Shown piece by piece: positions 33,727 to 45,826 of a stretch of 64,000 nt of DNA. Source of the stretch: Suillus spraguei (taxonomy: Eukaryota > Basidiomycota > Agaricomycetes > Boletales > Suillaceae); the NCBI GenBank assembly GCA_016800925.1, contig JABCPU010000055.1, forward strand, positions 124,001-188,000, in the 5' to 3' direction. The number at the start of each line of letters is the position of its first letter. The first letter of the stretch is position 1. Under the pieces are notes generated by a model. That model was given only the letters and a program-made list of their open reading frames with translations, did not search any database and was not told where the DNA came from. The position numbers and the translations under genes are program-made.

Positions 33727-36575
33727 CCGGGGCTGGGAGAATTGATAAGACAGCAAGTACAGTACTTGGATATTTCTGTGCCCGCAGTCGGGAGATGCGG
33801 CGACATTGAGAGTCTAAACGACGAGAATTTGCAAACAGACAATTGATATGAAATTCCATGATTATGTAATTTGACTACGCCAGTTTGAACTTTGCACCAA
33901 CCCGGGCCCACACCACTACTAGTATGCGACTCGAGTGCTGGGATTAATCCCAATCTGTGATCTCTTTAGCGATCTGCGCACCGTGCGCTGAGCTGAGACT
34001 GGAGAGAGATCACTGCTAGATACTGCATCCGGGCATCTAGGTTTAAATGCTACAAACACCGACAAGCCCTGCGACCATCCTCCCTAAATACTTATCTCAT
34101 GGTCATATCCCTAATCTGATGTGTATAGTGTCCGAGTCTTTGGTGGAAACCCTGTCCAGTCCATAGGCTGCCTCGGCCATTTAGTCTCGGTGTATCTCCC
34201 GACTTCCCTCCAGTCCCTCATGTGACTAAATTTCGGATCATGTCATCTTACACTCAGAAAGACATCTGCGGATCGAACGATCTTCTCTCACTGGAATGTC
34301 GTTGGGGTGCACGGTATCCTACGGTGTGTTTTCTGTCGACCGACACAATTCGAAATTGAACTTCTTTCTCCTTACAGTACAACCCTGCATTGCTCTTGGC
34401 ATACAGCGGTGGGAAATACTTCAAGTCGTCGTCTTTCAACCGCATCATCTCATTGTAACAGAAACGACACAAACTCAAGGAAGAGTCATAATATCACCTT
34501 ATCCAGCGCTTATTTGTTCGGTCTAACGAACACAGCGCACGGCCTTATTCCAGTCCTCTTTTGAGGAACGCATGCAACAATCCGTCCGCCAAGTCCGACT
34601 CAGGGATATACTGGGCGCTGTGGCAGGGTACAGTGTTATCAATCAATGTTCTCGATGCCCTTGGCAGCGGACCATATCAGTATCTGAGATACGACCGGGT
34701 CATGGGTCAGCCGACATATCTCCGTGGTCCAGTTCTTTATCTTTCAAAAATGTGTTATGCATACCTCCAAATTTCAAACGTTGCACTGCAGGTTTCACAT
34801 CAAACTCACATCTACTCTGATGGAACCCTGGATCAACCCTAGATCGACTTACCCTTTCAATTCTTGGTCGTCTTGTTCTATTTCGGACAACTGTTAAAGG
34901 CAGGAATAGATATCAAATATAGTCCACATATGTCCGCCAAGTCCACCGCTTTCGCTCACACCACTCTCGAACAACATAATCCTACTAGTTTTAAACGATC
35001 CCAGCTGGTAGCCGTTCATTAAATCATATCGTATTGGTAGCTATGTCATAGGTTCGTAGAGAAGCAGTCCGACTATGACGGTCCAGCGTGCATTGATTTA
35101 ACCCTGGATATGGTTTCGTAGCTGGGGGAAATATCAATACCCCTATGGTGTTTCTAGTTTTGAAATTCACAGAGGGGGAAGGTCGATTCTATTACTGCAG
35201 CAACAATCTCGCTAAGAACGATTTTATAGGTCAAACTGGTCTGGGTGAACAACGTCTCACACTAGAAGGGTGCACATACACATAATAAATTCATGCAGAG
35301 ACAATGCTGGTCTTCCATTCCTGTTTGTATCTCAGTGTATGCGGCGTGTGCTAGAAGTGTGGTTAACAAGTGTTACTGACTTAGACGTAACTTTGGCGCA
35401 CTATCTCGGAATATCTTTGTTCGAAATTCCAAGGACCTGGTATCGTACTGATCGGCGGTCATTCATGATCAGTATCGACATACTATTATGTCTTCTCACA
35501 ACTAGCGGGTTTGTTTCTTTTGACCAGCAATACGCGGTATACCTCACAACAAACTCTGTGATAGACGTAGTAAGTATTACTTCCGCACTGATGCCTGCTA
35601 TTTCAGTCCAACCGACTGCACTTTCATGTAGCGGTGAGTGAGATCCTCGATGACCTTAGCTGTTGGTTCAACACAATAACTACCACAGGTGTAAGTCTGT
35701 TTTATTTGATGCAAATCGCTCACATTTGTTGGGCCATGTCATGTACGCCGCACCAGCTTGAATGGGTGATGTCGTAAGCACAGTATCGGGCGGTGAGTTT
35801 CACAGTTTCAGTGATTTTTGATTGATAGAAACATCACACAAGTCACAACGATCCCTCATTTACATGCCATGTATCAGCGGTCCAGATATATATATCTCGT
35901 TGTCAATGTCTCCAACGAGGTGATTACCGCAATAATAATAATGGGTAGGATTTATGTAGCCATGGACGAATCACTCAAGTGCATCAGGATCATTGATGAC
36001 TCGGATTACCAGAGGAGCGCATTCTCTTCGGCACCCATCATTGCGATGTTGACTTTGATGGGCATGACCAACTTCTGGAGGCGCTCACTACTGCATGCCA
36101 GGAGACCATCGCGCTGTTAAACAGTTCTGCGACCTGTAATGATTAAAAAACTCGGTTGTCAAGGGATTGGCTACTGGATAGTCTATAGGAACTCCCTGTC
36201 AAACATTTTTACTCATTCAGGTGTTTGTGCTGCGCCCATGCTTGATCATTGGTGTTCGCGAGCATTACGCTAAGCTCGTGACAAACTGCAGTGCGAGATC
36301 CACTATGACCGTTTGTATCAAAGTACTAATGTGTAGCGTAGGATTAGCGCAGGACATGCTTGACACTTGCGGGTACTTCTGTGTGTACTGTTATTCTATG
36401 AGCTTGACATGATTCAAATGAAACTTTGATTCGAGAAAGATATCATTGATCAAGCAGGCCCGGTATTCACTACCGTACAGATACATTCTTATTTCAGACT
36501 CGGATGCCTTCTCCACTTTCATGGTGTGCTATTGATAACAATTGTATGTGGGACCAGACAGATACTACCGCGTGT
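33727..36575. other. Intergenic, no recognised gene
   Basis: Overlapping short frames at 34254-34564, 34561-34842, 35270-35641 and 35818-36120 exist. The plus-strand ones at 35270-36410 have exon-like lengths and hydrophobic runs and could be an eroded membrane-protein gene, but I cannot join them or assign a family. Confidence 0.4.
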
Positions 36576-37163
36576 TCACGCGATCGCAACCCGCTGGGGT
36601 TGCTGGTCTGGTCCAGCCTTCGGGAAACACACAGTGATCAATCCATGCTCCATCTTTGCGTGGACATCCTCAGCCTGGACAATGCGATAACTCTAAGCAC
36701 CAAATCGATGCATGGAATTTATGTTGTTAGTACTCACCTTGATCCCCTGAGGAATCTGAAGGGTCCTGGAGAACTTGCCATACGAGCGCTCCTGCACTAA
36801 ACAGCCGCTCCTATCATAATTCTCCGAGAATTTTGACTCCCCGGATATGGTCAGGCGGTTTCCGTGGACCTCGATATTGACATCCTGTTGTCTCATACCG
36901 GGAAGTTCGAATGTTGCGGTCACTGCCTTAGTCTCCGAGTTCTCGTGCAAGTCCATTCTGTGTTTAGTGCGGTTCAGTGCTGTTGAGTGTTTAATACATT
37001 GGAAGTAATATCATACTCACTTTGGAAAGGCTTGATCACGGCGACGAGACAATGCAGTACTGCCCTCGGTGGTAAGAGAGGGACGGAAACGAGCGTTGAA
37101 AGCATCGTCAAACAGGTTGTCCAACTCAGCGAAGGGATCGTAAAATGCGCGCACTACAGACAT
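36576..37163 (-). CDS. Small heat shock protein (HSP20 / alpha-crystallin)
   Basis: Exons 37163-37021, 36957-36738 and 36674-36576 sum to 462 nt (153 aa), with GT-AG introns and frame intact. The N-terminus MSVVRAFYDPFAELDNLFDD is typical of fungal Hsp16-type proteins. The alpha-crystallin domain follows: VTATFELPGMRQQDVNIEVH, NRLTISGES, ERSYGKFSRTLQIPQGIK and EDVHAKMEHGLITVCFPK, ending with QPQRVAIA. The product is an ATP-independent holdase that binds unfolding proteins in the cytosol as oligomers. I saw no clear heat-shock element array, but the upstream 300 bp was inspected only by eye. Confidence 0.95.
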
Positions 37164-38017
37164 GATTAAGCAAAGAAATGATAGATGTTGAGAGAAGTGC
37201 TTTGGTGATTGAGGTTGGTTATGTCATTTGCTATTGAATTCAGCAGTTATATACCGTTCTGTGACCATATAACTAATGCCTATGACATCCATGATGACAT
37301 ATGATTTTGATGTCTATGACGGCCATGATGATACAGGTGTCTTCTAGAAGTTACCCAATAAGTTTTGTCAGATCCACGTAGAAGGGACTAGACTTCAATA
37401 TTTCAATTTGGCGACATACTATTACATAATATTGAAGGCGATACCTACAAAATAAATACAGCTATGTGAAGACACAACCTAATTATGTGCTGGTCCGAGT
37501 GTCAGCTCGGGGAGGGACGCAAGCAAGTGGAGCGAAACTGCGAAGAACGCTGAGCTCGATGTTGAAGGGAAGATGCTATGGTGCCGACTCTGCCGAGAAA
37601 CTCCGACATTTCGGCGCCTTGTGATCAATCATTCAACGACACTTCAAGTTTCAATGTTTTGTTCCTCGTCAACGCATATGCTCCAGGCTAATTCAGAAGA
37701 AACTAATTTTAGTATATATATCATGATGGGTTTATCCTATGGGCTTCTATGGGAGACCGACTTGGTTCTCCGCATTAACCAACACGCAGGCAATCGAGGA
37801 GATCACAAAAGCCACCTTCTCTTCACTCTTCGTGTCGGACATTATGAGGGCGCCGGAAACCATCATAACTGCCCGCTCCTGTAGGCTGAGTCGTGATCGG
37901 GCAAATGTGCGGTTAGTGCCAAAGGCTTTAGATTTCAACAGAACCAAACAACGTCACATTATCGCCTACTGTAACTTAGCGCCTACCACTAGCATGCATC
38001 GACGTCTCACAAACGAC
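37164..38017. other. Intergenic, no recognised gene
   Basis: Promoter side of the HSP20 gene and upstream of the F-box pseudogene. Frames at 37573-37884 and 37747-37947 are unsupported. Confidence 0.45.
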
Positions 38018-39330
38018 ATGCAGGCAGTCAATTGGAATGCAAATATATCTGCAATCTCAGATATTATTTCTGCGATGCAAAACATAGTAAGTGCCAAAGT
38101 TTTAAATATATCACTCTGTGGATGATAACAAACCGCTTCAGCTACATTCGCAAGTAACTGTATGACAATGTCTATGTGTATGTATTCGATGCGTTATTAA
38201 AACACAGTAGATGCTGGACCTGGAGACTCCATACTCCCGAGTTGCATTTTTTAATTTTGATCACTGTGCAGTCGAGCTCAAAGACCAGAGTATCAGCGCC
38301 ATCATCACCGAGCACTAGCAGCAGTTAGATACAGTGTTGCACGAGATCTCACATATAGAAACGATTATGGATGGTATCCAAAACCTTCGCCAACAACTCG
38401 TCGAAAAGAAGAACAAGATCATCGGGTCCATTAATTCGCATGAGAGGCTCAGATCGGTTATGTGGCGCTTGCCAACTGAAATCCTATCCCAAATTTGTAT
38501 CTCCTGTCTCCCAGAAGACAAGTACTTGCAGCTCACATCAAGGCTAGCTCCTCTCCTGTTGACCAGAATATGCCGATGATGGAGGGAGGTAGCTGTAGGC
38601 ATCCCCAGTTTATGGTGCAGGCTGCGTTTGGCAGTCGAACACAATGACTGGCAGAAAAGAGCCCTCTGCTATGACTTGTGGCTCAAACGAACTTCAGGAC
38701 ATCCGATGTCGCTGGCACTCCGCTGCTATGATAACTGGAGTCCATTAGCACGAAGCCTTCTCCAGCCTTATATCCATCAAATTTCTTCTCTCGATATCGA
38801 TTTTCAGCGAATGGAGCAACCTGAATGTGTATTCAAAGATTTCTCAGTACTTCAGGAGGTCATTATTCCCAATCATATCACATTCAAGCTGCTATCTTCC
38901 TTCGCTCCCATATGGGCCCACCTAACAAAAGTCGAAATTTCCATAGATAAACAAGATGCATTCATCCGTTTGCTCCGTCTATGTCCCAACCTCTTGTCGT
39001 TGACGAATCACGTGGCATTCTTCCAACAAAAGTCCTTGAAGCCATTCACGCACGCCAAGCTTGAAACCTTGCATCTCTACGGCAATCCTTGGATATCCAG
39101 AAACCCATTATGGGGCATGTTCAGTACTCTCTCGCCCCAAAGTTACGCGTGCTTGATGTTTGGAATATAAAATATATCAAGGTGGCCTCACGAGGAGTTC
39201 AAGACATTTCTGGCAAGGTCAGCGTGTCCCCTGGAGAGCCTGGTTTTCGGTGGTATAGTGATTACAAGTGTAGAGCAACAAGTGGAATATGTTGCCCTTG
39301 TTCCTTTCCTCAAAGTAGTAGTTCGGAATC
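38018..39330 (+). pseudogene. F-box protein pseudogene, paralogue of 60476-61895
   Basis: ATG 38018 begins MQAVNWNANISAISDIISAM, matching exon 1 of the intact paralogue (MQTASSKLNVSESLSDIICA) up to the same GTAAGT donor. The second exon is collinear with the paralogue: LDTVLHEISH, a coiled segment, the F-box core LPTEILSQICISCLPE, then WREVAVGIPSLWCRL and leucine-rich segments. It is disabled by TAG near 38318 and by TGA at 38577-38579, where the paralogue has CGA. Later the frame shifts near 39140. Confidence 0.85.
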
Positions 39331-40346
39331 CCGTTCGTACTGCTATTTGTTATTAAGACTCAGTTACTAGCGGTACTCTTCGACAACTATTCGCATGTAT
39401 TTACGTTCTCAACTTCGTAATTATATATCTTTCAGTATTACCGATTCTAAGGTTCACGAACGCACTTTACTGCATAAATGTACTTCTGTTGGCTCTTTTT
39501 AGTCATCACGTTTGATGCAGTCATCTGCACATAGACCGAGCACTATACGATGTGGTTGGGATATGATAAGAGCTTTGTACATGAAAAGGAGACTGCCCAT
39601 CACATACGATCTCCTCCAATAGTCTCGGGTTCTGGTTCTGTGGGCGCGAATTGTACCTCACGCCGCTTGGTAAGTCAACATAGTACCGAGCTGTCCAGAA
39701 CAAACCACAGTTGAGTCGATCAGGTCGGGACAATTCGTCGCAGCGTTAACATAAAAAAATCTTTACGGGAGTCAAGTACATGTAGCTCTCTAAATAGCCT
39801 AGGGCGTCTACGATGTGTGGGGAAAATTCTGACTGCTAGGATAGAGATAAGGTATGCGAGGATGATGGAGGGGATGTGTACCATTTTTTCGTCTCTCCGA
39901 GAGACCGTTCATCTTGTCAAAGAAGATACTGCAGGGAGATAAGGCACGCTTTGCGTAGAACGCCGACAAGCGTGCCGTGTGTGAGTTGCTTAAATGACGC
40001 CCACTACAACTGTTGATAGGTCTGCACGTACGTAGCCAAGCGTGGCTTTGGAAAAGGCCACAAAGTTGAAGTTGCCGTCTAGCTAGAGTTTGCGGACAAG
40101 ACTCGCAGATTTCTAACAATAGCATGAAATGGACTCTAAATAGGTGTCAGCGATATTAGCATATTCGCTGCATGCAAGCAGCCGCATCATTAAGAACTCT
40201 GACAGTTCAAGTTGGCTGCTGAGGGCTTCGCCGCACCTTGAATTGTCTCTGCCGCGAAGCTAACGTATGAACTGAAGGCACAGTGAACATCCTCTCAAAT
40301 CGGACCTATAATATTCATCCGCGCTCAATGCCTTCCTGCATCACTC
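39331..40346. other. Intergenic, no recognised gene
   Basis: Minus-strand frames at 39521-39733 and 39808-40125 have no family resemblance. The end of the eIF4A-like gene is at 40347. Confidence 0.45.
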
Positions 40347-42118
40347 CTAAATAAGCTCCGCAGCATTGACCGGCATTTCGTCCTTGTGAATTGAATCATT
40401 AGTAATGAAGACAGTATGAATAAACAACTGAAGGAGCAACATACAATTTGTGTGCTGTAAAATTGTTCTGAAGTGGTGTGAGTGATGAAGGTGACCAGGT
40501 AAAAATGACATACCGATGTCGCGCAGTATATGCACATCGTCGACAGTCACAAACTAACGAAGTATACATGAAATATCAAGCTGGTGTGACGAGGGGGATA
40601 ACGTACGTTGATAGCAACACCTTTCCGGCCAAACCGACCTGAGTGCCTGACGCGATGTATGTAATTCTCACGATTGCTGAGTGAGGCCCAGTCAGTAGAT
40701 TGAAAAAAATCGACGAAAATTTAATTACGCCGGGAGATCATAATTGATAGCAAGGGAGACTTGTTGGACATCAATCCCTCGGGCGCAAATATCTGTCGTG
40801 ATGAGCACACGACTATAATAGAGATCAAAACTTTTCCAGATCCAAGCAAGCAAAAAAATTTGACTCACGATGTGCCACCACGGAATTCCGCCATGACAGC
40901 ATCTCTTTCCTTCTGAACCGTTTCACCGTGCATCGATAACACAAAGAAGTTTGCCGCGCGCATCTTTTCTGTCAGCCAATCAACCTATTCTGACCAGTAA
41001 ACTACATTGAAGAGAAATTTGTTTGGAGGAATACCTTGCGCCGGGTATTGCAAAAGATGACAGCTTGTGTGATGGTAAGTGTATCGTACAGATCACAAAG
41101 CGTGTCGAACTTCCAGTCCTCTTTTTCTACAGCAACAAAAAATTGTTTGATCCCTTCTAGTGTCAATTCGTCATTCTTGACGAGGATACGAATGGGATCA
41201 GTCATGAATTTTGTTGTGGTCTCCAACACGTCATAAGGCAACGTCGCATTCAGTAGGACAACCTGAGTAGCTGGGGGGAGGTAACGGTGTATGTCACATA
41301 TTTGGTCCTTGAACCCCTTGTTCAGCAATTCGTCTGCTTCAGTGAGAACCAGTATTTTAATGTGGCGCGTCCGCAAAGCACGGCGCCGGATCATATCGAA
41401 AACACGACCAGGGGTCCCTGACACCACGTGTTGACCATGTTCCAACTTTCGAATGTCTTCGCCAATGGATGTACCTTCAATGCAACTATGACACTGGACA
41501 TTCATATAATCACCGAGAGCGAGAACCACCGACTGAATCTGGGTCGCCAGTTCGCGCGTATGTGATAGCACTAGAGCCTGTGTTTCGCGAACAGAGACCT
41601 CGATAGACTGCAAAATAGATATGGAGATGGTGGGTGTTATACTGATTCCAGACTGTGCTTGTACGATAACATCGCGACCCTGTGTTATTGGGAGAATAGC
41701 TCGCTGCTCTATAGCAGACGGTTTCTCGAGGTCTGTAGATAAACTTCGGCACTTGCAACACTGCAAGGAGAAAAATAAACTTACTGTATGCAACTATGCC
41801 GCGAAGAAGGTCCTCTTTCAAACCGAGATCGTCAAACGTTGACGCAACCAAGACTGCCTCGGAGGACTCAAATACAAGTTTCTCCTTAACATTGTCCCCA
41901 ATTTCACCAGTAGCATCGGGGGATTCCACATCCACATTTTCATCATCGCTGTCCTCTCCATCTTTGTTGGCGATGTCATTGAAGTGGGCTACTGATGGTG
42001 CCGTTGAGGTGGTAGTAAATGATGTGGTCACGACTGCAGTAAGCTGGTCAATAATTGATTTCTCGAAGCTGTGGCTTGATCCATCATCGATCCTAGGGTA
42101 ATGATTAGCTGTCAACAT
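40347..42118 (-). CDS. eIF4A paralogue with degenerate ATPase motifs (pseudo-helicase)
   Basis: Exons 42118-41785, 41732-41035, 40984-40869, 40812-40729, 40676-40607, 40553-40514, 40467-40445 and 40382-40347 sum to 1401 nt (466 aa). All junctions are GT-AG and in phase. After an acidic, Ser/Thr-rich N-terminal extension the chain follows translation factor eIF4A to its conserved end ([19 protein letters not shown]). Yet the catalytic motifs differ from the family. Q motif: LEKPSAIEQ for FxxPxxIQQ. Motif I: SGISITPT for SGTGKTAT, so the ATP-binding Lys is Ile. Ia: HTREL for PTREL. Ib: EG for GG. II: TEAD for DEAD. III: NAT for [13 protein letters not shown] for HRIGRSGR. Motif V (ARGID) and TPGRVFDM remain. 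Such a protein should not hydrolyse ATP; it may bind eIF4A partners or RNA as a regulator. An upstream ATG at 42362 does not splice in frame. Confidence 0.9.
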
Positions 42119-42917
42119 TTATCATGGGCAACATACATACATGTAGATAATTGGACTGCCGTCGTGCAATCCACAAATGATTGAACACATTTTGAAACTA
42201 GAGTTACCGAGCATTTGGGCCTGGCAAACCCGCAGCATCGATACTCCAAATTGCAACACCCTACCAGATTCAAAATGTAAGTCCATTGTTTGTCAGGTCC
42301 AGGTGATTGGCTTACGGGCCTAATGCCTGCTCCATGGCCTTCATAGGCTCATCCATTGCCATTTTACAGAAGGTTTGCTTGAGTGCTGAGCGCTGAGTGT
42401 CAAGAAGGGTGAATTACGTACTTGCGGAGCAAGGTATATTTCAACGGAGCTGTGCCCTTTGAGCACAAGTAATTGATTTACATCATGACATAAACAATTG
42501 TATCTCATTTTGCAGATTCAAGTCTGGCTTCATCACCAAAATTTCCCATTCCAGAGATGGTAATCTAAGGTCGCATCAGCCCTTAGAAGGCGTTTAAGGG
42601 ACGGCAGGCGTATCAGGTCCCAGGGTCCGCTTATCTGGTCATACCTAGGTTCGTTTTTTTCGCTAATGTGCTGCTCAACTGCTGATCATTCCTCAGCTGC
42701 TAGCCATGTATCATGCTGATATGTCCTGCTAAGCCGTTTCCATTGTTCTGTATGGTTATCACACTGATATGTCATGCTAAACAGATGTCAATTTGCTATC
42801 GTATTACATGGCATTAGCTACGAGTAAGGTCCTGAATGTACTGTAAAGTGCACGGCAGGGTAAAACAGAGTGAGCATTGCGGTCAGAAATGAGTAATCCC
42901 GGATCCTGGGATTAGTA
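42119..42917. other. Upstream region of the eIF4A-like gene
   Basis: Possible exon-like pieces at 42208-42362 (MAMDEPMKAMEQALG) do not join the eIF4A frame. A loose repeat containing TGATATGTC(A/C)TGCTAA occurs twice at 42717-42785 and is weakly echoed at 60220-60275. Confidence 0.45.
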
Positions 42918-43191
42918 CATCAGGAAATTCACACATTCCTTGACGTGCCCTTATGCGGACTTATTTACACTTAACTGCCTTGGTGAAATTGAATCTACTT
43001 GTCCAAAATTTCAATGTGAATGAATTCAGAAAAAAAAAAGTTGAGATATATTAATATACATGTTTTATTGTATTTCGCACTCAAAAAATATAAGATATGC
43101 CAGGTGAATGATGTGAGAGAGAGCAAACAAGTTTTGAGATAAGTGAGTTAAGCTGATTAAGCATGTTAAGGAATGTGTGAATTTCCTGATG
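42918..43191. mobile_element. MITE copy 2
   Basis: 274 bp, same ends as the other copies (CATCAGGAAATTC and complement), flanked by TA on both sides (42916-42917, 43192-43193). It lies about 220 bp beyond the stop of the DUF6698-type gene. Confidence 0.92.
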
Positions 43192-43204
43192 TACAACGAT
43201 TGAT

Positions 43205-43335
43205 GAAACTTGACAGCGAAGACTTGGATGCGAAAATGTGAAAACATTGATGCGAAGAGACAGCGAAGGTAACGAAGAGATGGACGGCACAGCGAAGACG
43301 TTGATGTGAAGAGACGACAAAGCGATGGTGAGCGA
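43205..43335. repeat. Imperfect short tandem repeats
   Basis: The words ACAGCGAAGAC, TTGATGCGAAGAGAC and TTGATGTGAAGAGAC recur with a spacing of about 25-45 bp just after MITE-2, in the 3' flank of the minus-strand gene. Confidence 0.6.
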
Positions 43336-43411
43336 GCCTGAAATGTGAATATCATAACAGTCAGCACAATGTAAGCAAAGCATGGTGTGACCTACGAAGA
43401 TGAGCAACCAT

Positions 43412-45566
43412 TCATTTCTTCTTGCGGGTCTTCCTGGCCTTCTTTGGTGCTGGTAATGGCGACTGTACAACAACCTTATGAATACGGCCCCTCTTGGCTT
43501 TGGACTTTGGTGGCTGGGGTTCTTCCTCAAGTTCGTCAAGTTCGTCAGGCTCACTAAGATCACTGAAATCCTCATTAACGGCTGGTTCCTTAGCAGATAC
43601 TGCCTGCTGCTCGGGCTTCTCGGATGTCGCAGATTCCTGAGGCTTCGGATCTGGACTGGGAGGTGGAATCTCGGGTGGCAGACTCGTGCTAGATTTAACG
43701 ACGTCAGACTCGGATGCAGTGACAGGGACAGATGGACTCTTTGGTGGAGTAGGCAGCTCCTCTCCAGGACCAGAATCTGAAGAAACCATCCGCACAGTGG
43801 CTTCGTCTGCAAGCCTCTGCTCGTACTGCTTTCGCATTAGAGCAAAGTTGTCGTCATCAGTGGTGTTCGTGGAAGACGATGCATGAAGCCCAAGCTTGTT
43901 TTTGAACAATTTGCTATGAAGCTCAAGGTTAGACACTGCTCATAAAAGAAGTTCATACATACAGGTTCCAATGCTCGTGCAGTGCCTTTGCCCAATTGGG
44001 GTCTGGGGCATCACAAATAGTTGAAATGACCCGATAATAGGCACTTCGGTAGTTGTAATTTCCGTCTTCTTCCTTCCACTTGTCGCGTGAACCGATGGCG
44101 AAATGGCTCTGTATGAGGACATTCAGTAGTAGTTAAAATGTAAAAAGTAAGTGTATTGAGAGACATACCTGAATCACACCATATGCAATATTCTCTGCTT
44201 CTACCTCCATCATATTATGGAGACGTGCATTACATGGACGCGTCCCAACAGATTCGCTGTCTGTGCAAAGAGCGGAGGAAGGTCCTGTGAAGAGATGCCT
44301 CATCACCTGAGAGAGACAGGTTTGATGAATGCTCGAAGATCAATCGGTCTAATAAAAAATCACTCACTCGCTCGAGAAGGTATCCTTCAAATAGCCCGTT
44401 CTGCACCTGCTGAGGGTTGAAAATTTCCCCAGCGATCTTACCGGAGTATACCATGGCCGGCCAGACCAATGCGCGCATCTTGATATCTCCATCTTGCAAC
44501 TTTTGGTGTGTTCTAATCAAAACCATCAGTAACTTCAACCAATAGTGGAGGGTACTTACGCTATAGGATCTTTCAAATATTCACCCAAGTGCTTCACAGG
44601 ACAGAGCATCCTGGCGAGCTGCGGGTGATTAATACCCATCTTTGCGCGTGACTGTTGATTATTAGCACGAATGGGAGGGTCCAGATCTTTGTCATCAGGG
44701 TCATATGCTGCATACTGTCCAATGACAGGTTTCAGATGGCTAGCGTCCTCCGAACGAACTTGTCCGATAATCGTTTGCATCTGTAAGCGGCATTAGCGCA
44801 CAAACCAGTGCATGTATGCATGCATACAACTGCTTACCTCAGTGAGAAGTGCCTCGAGTTCTCGCCGCTTCTGCTTGTTACCATTGACCAGCATTAGTAG
44901 GTATGGGGCAGCCGTGGTTATCTTCTTGTAGGTTCGCATCATTCGTGCCTCGTCATCCTTGGAGCTAGAGTAGTGTTATTAGCGAAAATGAAATGTGATT
45001 GTGAGCTGTACTCACATGTTCTTCAAGATTGCTTCATGGTCATTCTTAACTTGTTCATCCTCAATATGGTCCGCTCTTTCAGCTGCTTCTCGCTGCTCGA
45101 CGAGAGGTGCAACCCGAAAGACATCAGTAAGTTTGCAAAACATGTCTACCCCTCGGGGTATCCAACGTGCAACGTGTAAGCATTGCTCTTGCAGTGACAT
45201 TCCTTTCCTGTATCGGACATTGAGAGATAAGCATGATTCGGATGTGCTGGCATGTACTTACTGTTTGGATTTGTTGCCTGAGTCTGAGTCTTTACGTTTC
45301 CTAAGAAGGAGGGATTAGATATGCATATATGCACACAATAATGCGAAACTAACTTACTTTATTCGTTTGTTGGGTTTCTTCACGTCGGTGTCGCTATCCG
45401 ATAATTCCCTTATGCGTTTTTGCAGGGATTTCTTCCGTTTCGGTTCTTCATGCACTGGCAAAGTCGTGGGTGGTGAAGTGGAGCGTGACTGACGAGTCAT
45501 TGAGTCATCGCTGTCTGATGAGGAGCTACTGGAGGTTGACAGTGAGCGGTGCCTACGTGCTGGCAT
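43412..45566 (-). CDS. DUF6698-type protein
   Basis: Start ATG 45566 (MPARRHRSLSTSSSSSSDSD) leads a Ser-rich, basic N-terminus. Exons then give MSLQEQCLHVARWIPRGVDM, KKITTAAPYLLMLVNGN, DDKDLDPPIRANNQQSRAKM, NHPQLARMLCPVKHLGEYLK, WPAMVYSGKIAGEIFNPQQV, LFTGPSSAL, NIAYGVIQ and HFAIGSRDKWKEEDGNYNYR, ending in an acidic/basic tail (GRIHKVVVQSPLPAPKKARK) and stop at 43412. The DPPI...NHPQLA...LCP...GLF...F(T)SPSSA pattern is that of DUF6698 proteins, which are abundant in agaricomycetes and of unknown function. One splice (after HEHWN near 43970) does not resolve cleanly in frame, so either an exon edge is misjudged or a base is missing there. Confidence 0.75.
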
Positions 45567-45826
45567 GATGATGGTAGTAAATAAGATGGAATATGATAAT
45601 ACGCATCCATGACATTATCGATTACAAACTTTTGTTTGGTACTATTGATGTGTTTTGAGAACACCCTGGGAAACCTCGACGCGTCTATGCGATCTCTCAA
45701 AATCTATGTTGACGCGTCAAGTACAATGATTAATTCTACAATTACATGATTCTTGTGTACAGATTGCAAAATAAAATTACATGAAAGCAATGCGAGAGCA
45801 AAAAGAATGGTACAGCAAAATCTAAA

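Noticed and set aside
35270..36410. A possible multi-exon membrane protein on the plus strand
   Set aside because: The hydrophobic pieces cannot be joined in frame with plausible splice sites and no family motif was recognised.
42208..42362. Upstream start (MAMDEPMKAMEQALG) as first exons of the eIF4A-like gene
   Set aside because: With the visible GT-AG sites these pieces reach the exon at 42092 in the wrong phase and run into a stop. ATG 42118 reads straight through.
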